This document shows, in pieces, positions 5,237 to 7,823 of a DNA stretch of 7,823 bases (position 1 is its first letter; each line of letters opens with the position of its first letter). Under the pieces are notes generated by a model. The model saw nothing but the letters and a program-made list of their open reading frames with translations, was not told the origin of the DNA and ran no database searches. A program made the translations under genes and the position numbers. The DNA is from Oscillospiraceae bacterium (GTDB lineage Bacteria; Bacillota; Clostridia; Oscillospirales; Oscillospiraceae), in NCBI GenBank assembly GCA_016296635.1, contig JAEDIZ010000099.1:1-7823 (forward strand). The letters are read 5' to 3'.

Positions 5237-6421
5237 TCAGATTACGCCGCGTTCCTGAAGATCTTGCAGCTGCGCGAGATCATACCCAAGACGCTCGCAT
5301 AGGATGTACTCATTGGCCTCTCCGAGCGTCGGAGCAGGCCGTACAGGGACTTGGATCGTGTTAAATTTGGGAACGAAGGCCGGGACAGGGTACATGCCAA
5401 GGCCGGGATACTCGAACTCGACGATGGAGCCGCGGTATATCACTTGGGGGTCTTCCATTACGGCCGCTATGCCCTGTACCGGAGCGCAGGGAACGCCCGC
5501 CTTGTCCAGCATTGCTGCGAGTTCCCGCGTCTTAAATTGCTTGGCCCAGTCGGCCACGATCGCTTCCAATTCCTCTTCGTGTGCCTTCCGGAGGACGCCC
5601 GTCGCATTCTCCGGAGCATGAAAGAGATCTTCTCGGCCCATCAGGTCCGTCAGGCATTGCCAGTGCTTGTTGAGCGTTGCGGAGATATAGATCATGCCGT
5701 CCGCAGTCTTATAGGCGTTTACCGGCGCATAACCAGCCCGGCGATTGCCGCCGCATTTTGGCTCGATCCCTGTGAAGCGATATTGGGCAAAAAAGGCATC
5801 CAGCACTGACAAGCCGCAGTCTAGCATGGCTACATCCACATGCTGGCCCTCACCGGTCTCATTGCGATGCTGCAGTGCAGCGAGCGCAGCAAGGCAACCA
5901 TAGATGCCAGAGAGGAAATCGGATACGGCGGGTCCGTTTTTTGTCGGCTGTCCCTCAGGACCGTTCATCGACATAAAACCGCTCATGGCCGAGATTGTCA
6001 TATCGTAGGCAGGTTTTTTTGCATACGGGCCGCTCTGCCCATAGCCGGAAATGGAGACCATGATGATAGACTCGTTTACCACCTTCAGGTCCTCGTAGCC
6101 GATTCCGAGTTTGTCCAAAACACCCGGCCGATAGTTTTCAATCACGATATCGGTTTCGGCAGCGAGTCTTTTGATGATCCGAATGGCCTCCGGGTCCTTC
6201 AGATTCAGTGTGATGCTTCGCTTATTGCGGTTGTAGGAAGGGAAAACGATGCTGATTCCAGCCTCATTTTTTTGCGCCTCTTCCCTGTAAAATTCGCCGA
6301 CCTTCGGTCTCTCGATCTTGATGACCTCAGCGCCCAGATCCCCCAAAAGCATCCCGGCCATAGAGCCGGAGATCACATGCGTAAGCTCAAGCACCCGGAC
6401 ATTCTTCAAGGCTGTATTCAT
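5237..6421 (-). CDS. Family III CoA-transferase (CaiB/BaiF/Frc type), 394 aa
   Basis: Enzymes of this family move CoA between carboxylic acids in the cytosol through an enzyme-bound acyl anhydride. The N-terminal Rossmann-like part is clear: VRVLELTHVISGSMAGMLLG and DLGAEVIKIERP (residues 8-39), then NRNKRSITLNLKDPEA (64-79) and IENYRPGVLDKLGIGYEDL (94-112). SISGYGQSGPYAKKPAYD (123-140) is a family signature. The catalytic Asp is expected at D168 in GPAVSDFLSGIYG, matching Asp169 of formyl-CoA transferase. GEGQHVDVAMLD (190-201) and NAYKTADGMIYIS follow. Length is normal. The ATG at 6421 has AGGAGAAGG just upstream, and the stop is TGA. The flanking Na+ symporters suggest it activates an imported acid. 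The acceptor and donor cannot be told from sequence, so I give no symbol: it could be a carnitine-, bile-acid-, oxalate- or other-acid-specific member. Confidence 0.92.
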   Translation of the reverse strand: MNTALKNVRVLELTHVISGSMAGMLLGDLGAEVIKIERPKVGEFYREEAQKNEAGISIVFPSYNRNKRSITLNLKDPEAIRIIKRLAAETDIVIENYRPGVLDKLGIGYEDLKVVNESIIMVSISGYGQSGPYAKKPAYDMTISAMSGFMSMNGPEGQPTKNGPAVSDFLSGIYGCLAALAALQHRNETGEGQHVDVAMLDCGLSVLDAFFAQYRFTGIEPKCGGNRRAGYAPVNAYKTADGMIYISATLNKHWQCLTDLMGREDLFHAPENATGVLRKAHEEELEAIVADWAKQFKTRELAAMLDKAGVPCAPVQGIAAVMEDPQVIYRGSIVEFEYPGLGMYPVPAFVPKFNTIQVPVRPAPTLGEANEYILCERLGYDLAQLQDLQERGVI

Positions 6422-6467
6422 ATTCCTTCTCCTAATATCTGTTGTTTTTCCGGTTTGATAATTTCTC

Positions 6468-6497
6468 GGGGATGCGAAACGGATATTTCACATCCCC
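6468..6497. other. Strong intergenic hairpin between symporter and CoA-transferase genes
   Basis: On the minus strand GGGGATG-T-GAAA pairs with TTTC-G-CATCCCC around a six-base loop (TATCCG), giving 12 bp with one U-G wobble. It lies in the 111-base gap between the upstream symporter stop and the CoA-transferase start. Minus-strand sequence after it is GAGAAATTATC, with no T-run, so it is not a standard terminator. It may protect the upstream mRNA end, mark a processing site, or serve as a protein-binding site. I see no clear promoter in the gap. Confidence 0.55.
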
Positions 6498-6532
6498 TTG
6501 GCTATGTTTTTGCTTCCCTGCGGACGCTTAGA

Positions 6533-7823
6533 TCAGTACAGCGCGCGCTCTTCGAGGCTGACCGTATCCTTCGCAAGGATATCGACGATAACGAAAGCGA
6601 TCAGCGCCACACCAAGAGACAGGAATACATGGGTATTGGTCTTGCCCATGACGAAATAGAAGATCAAATCCGACACCGGACCGGCGATCGCCGAAACGAT
6701 ACCGGCGCTTTTTGTCAGCTTGCCCTTCCAGAAGAAGGCGGCCAGCATCGGGATCAGATATACGGTGGTGCGCATGCCATAGGACAGGAAGATGAAGGTC
6801 TGAATATAGGAGCCGATGGTCGTGATGGAGAACACACAACTGAGGGCCACGATGACCAGGATCAGAACGCGGATCGTCCACAGAGACTTCTTCTCATCGG
6901 TCTTCTCCTTGTTGCGGCTGATAACATCGCGCTCCAGCAGCGTTGCTACGGAGAGGGTCAGGCCGGCGTTGGAGGTGAGGGCGGCGAGCATCAAACCGCC
7001 GATGAAGATGCCTGCGATCACGCCGGGGTAGTTATAGAGCATGAACAGCGGCAGAGCTTGGCTGGAGGTGATGTCGGGGTGGTACATGTGCATATACATG
7101 CCGATGATGCAGCAGAGGAAGCCGGCTGGCAGAGTCAGCAGGGCACCGAGCATGCAGCCGTTGCGGGCCGCTTTGGCGTCCTTGGCGGAAAGCACCGCCT
7201 GAACATAGGTCTGAGTAACGAGGAAGCCCAACACGAAGCCCAGGTTTACGCCCAGGTCATAGCCGGGCCCCTTCACCTTATCGCGTGCAAACAGGTTCCA
7301 TACATCCGGACCCAGCGCCTGCGTAATGCCGCTGAAGCCGTTGCAGGCAATCAGCGCGATCACAGCGCTGATAATGCAGCCCACATAGATGACCAGCATC
7401 TTGGCCAGACCGACCGTGCCGTTGGCGTAGATTCCGCCGAAGACCACCAGCAGCGAGATCAGGACAAAGGCGACGACCGCGGCGAACACGTTACTACAGC
7501 CCGTGACAGAGACCAGCAGCGGGATAAAGCCCTTGGTCTGTGAGAGGATGGAGAAGAAGATCGCCAACGAGCCAAAGATGGCCGTAACGACTTTAATGTT
7601 TTTGCCATAAGTGTGCGAAAGGACCTGCGAAATGGTCTGGGCCTTGGTCAGCTTATAGATAAACTGAGACAGGAAGAGACCCAGGATTGCGCAGCCGATG
7701 GCCAGACCCATCGTCTGGTGCCAACCGACAATGCCGTAGGTAAAAGCAGTCTGCGCCGTGCCGATGGTGCCGCCGGAGCCTACACAAGCGCATACGATGG
7801 TGCCGGCCACCATGACAGGGTTT
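6533..7823 (-). CDS. Sodium:solute symporter (SSS family), N-terminus outside window
   Basis: The frame is open to the window edge: codons for Asn-Pro-Val precede the first visible ATG at 7813, and that ATG lies inside the conserved helix region MVAGTIVCACVGSGGTIGTA, so it is not the real start. Roughly 40 N-terminal residues should lie to the right. Visible family features are the loop QTYVQAVLSAKDAKAARNGC and the helix 8 equivalent GGLMLAALTSNAGLTLSVAT, in which the T-S pair matches the Na2 sodium-site positions. YGMRTTVYLIPMLAAFFWKG and a hydrophobic C-terminus ending SLEERALY follow. It is clearly diverged from the symporter at 1070-2527, so the two are not a recent duplication. It is the first gene of the visible cluster and probably shares a transcript with the CoA-transferase. 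The substrate is unknown. Confidence 0.88.
   Translation of the reverse strand, partial: NPVMVAGTIVCACVGSGGTIGTAQTAFTYGIVGWHQTMGLAIGCAILGLFLSQFIYKLTKAQTISQVLSHTYGKNIKVVTAIFGSLAIFFSILSQTKGFIPLLVSVTGCSNVFAAVVAFVLISLLVVFGGIYANGTVGLAKMLVIYVGCIISAVIALIACNGFSGITQALGPDVWNLFARDKVKGPGYDLGVNLGFVLGFLVTQTYVQAVLSAKDAKAARNGCMLGALLTLPAGFLCCIIGMYMHMYHPDITSSQALPLFMLYNYPGVIAGIFIGGLMLAALTSNAGLTLSVATLLERDVISRNKEKTDEKKSLWTIRVLILVIVALSCVFSITTIGSYIQTFIFLSYGMRTTVYLIPMLAAFFWKGKLTKSAGIVSAIAGPVSDLIFYFVMGKTNTHVFLSLGVALIAFVIVDILAKDTVSLEERALY

Noticed and set aside
5840..7543. A 567-codon open frame on the + strand, antisense to the CoA-transferase and the right-hand symporter
   Set aside because: It runs across two well-supported genes and their gap. 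Its product is a low-complexity run rich in His, Asp, Gln and Gly with no domain, and such open frames are common opposite genes with biased codon use. No ribosome site was seen.
6533..7813. ATG at 7813 as the true start of the right-hand symporter
   Set aside because: The frame stays open to the window edge, and this Met lies inside a conserved membrane helix, so the gene is cut by the window.

Overview
The window looks like a piece of a Firmicutes genome, probably a gut-type Clostridia (Oscillospiraceae-like is a guess). The support is strong AGGAGG-type ribosome binding sites, a TTG start, sigma-A-like promoters, T-tract terminators, a PucR regulator and an ISL3-type insertion sequence. 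No ribosomal or marker gene is present, so the taxonomy is inference.

Layout, left to right. Positions 1-257 are the right end of an ISL3-like insertion sequence on the + strand: the transposase C-terminus, a perfect palindromic terminator and the terminal inverted repeat. Positions 258-660 hold no convincing protein gene. They contain a compact candidate non-coding RNA gene on the minus strand (about 259-423) with its own near-consensus promoter (427-455), a long interrupted hairpin, a possible apical-loop pseudoknot and a UUCG-capped intrinsic terminator. They also contain a 15-bp hairpin terminator at 494-534 and a weaker possible promoter at 578-606. A small acidic protein of unknown function lies at 661-1035 (minus).

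Positions 1070-7823 are a minus-strand gene cluster. In transcription order it is: a sodium:solute symporter whose N-terminus lies beyond the window (6533-7823), a family III (CaiB/BaiF/Frc-type) CoA-transferase (5237-6421), a PucR-family regulator with a TTG start (3498-5072), an MBL-fold hydrolase (2600-3484) and a second sodium:solute symporter (1070-2527). A TATAAT promoter in front of the regulator suggests that pucR-MBL-symporter can be transcribed apart from symporter-CoA-transferase.

Taken together, the cluster resembles a peripheral uptake and catabolism module for a small, probably carboxylate-bearing compound. Two Na+-driven permeases would import it, the CoA-transferase would activate it as a CoA thioester, the MBL hydrolase would perform an unknown hydrolytic step, and PucR would sense the substrate. 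The substrate cannot be read from the sequence. The least expected item is the structured RNA candidate beside the insertion sequence.
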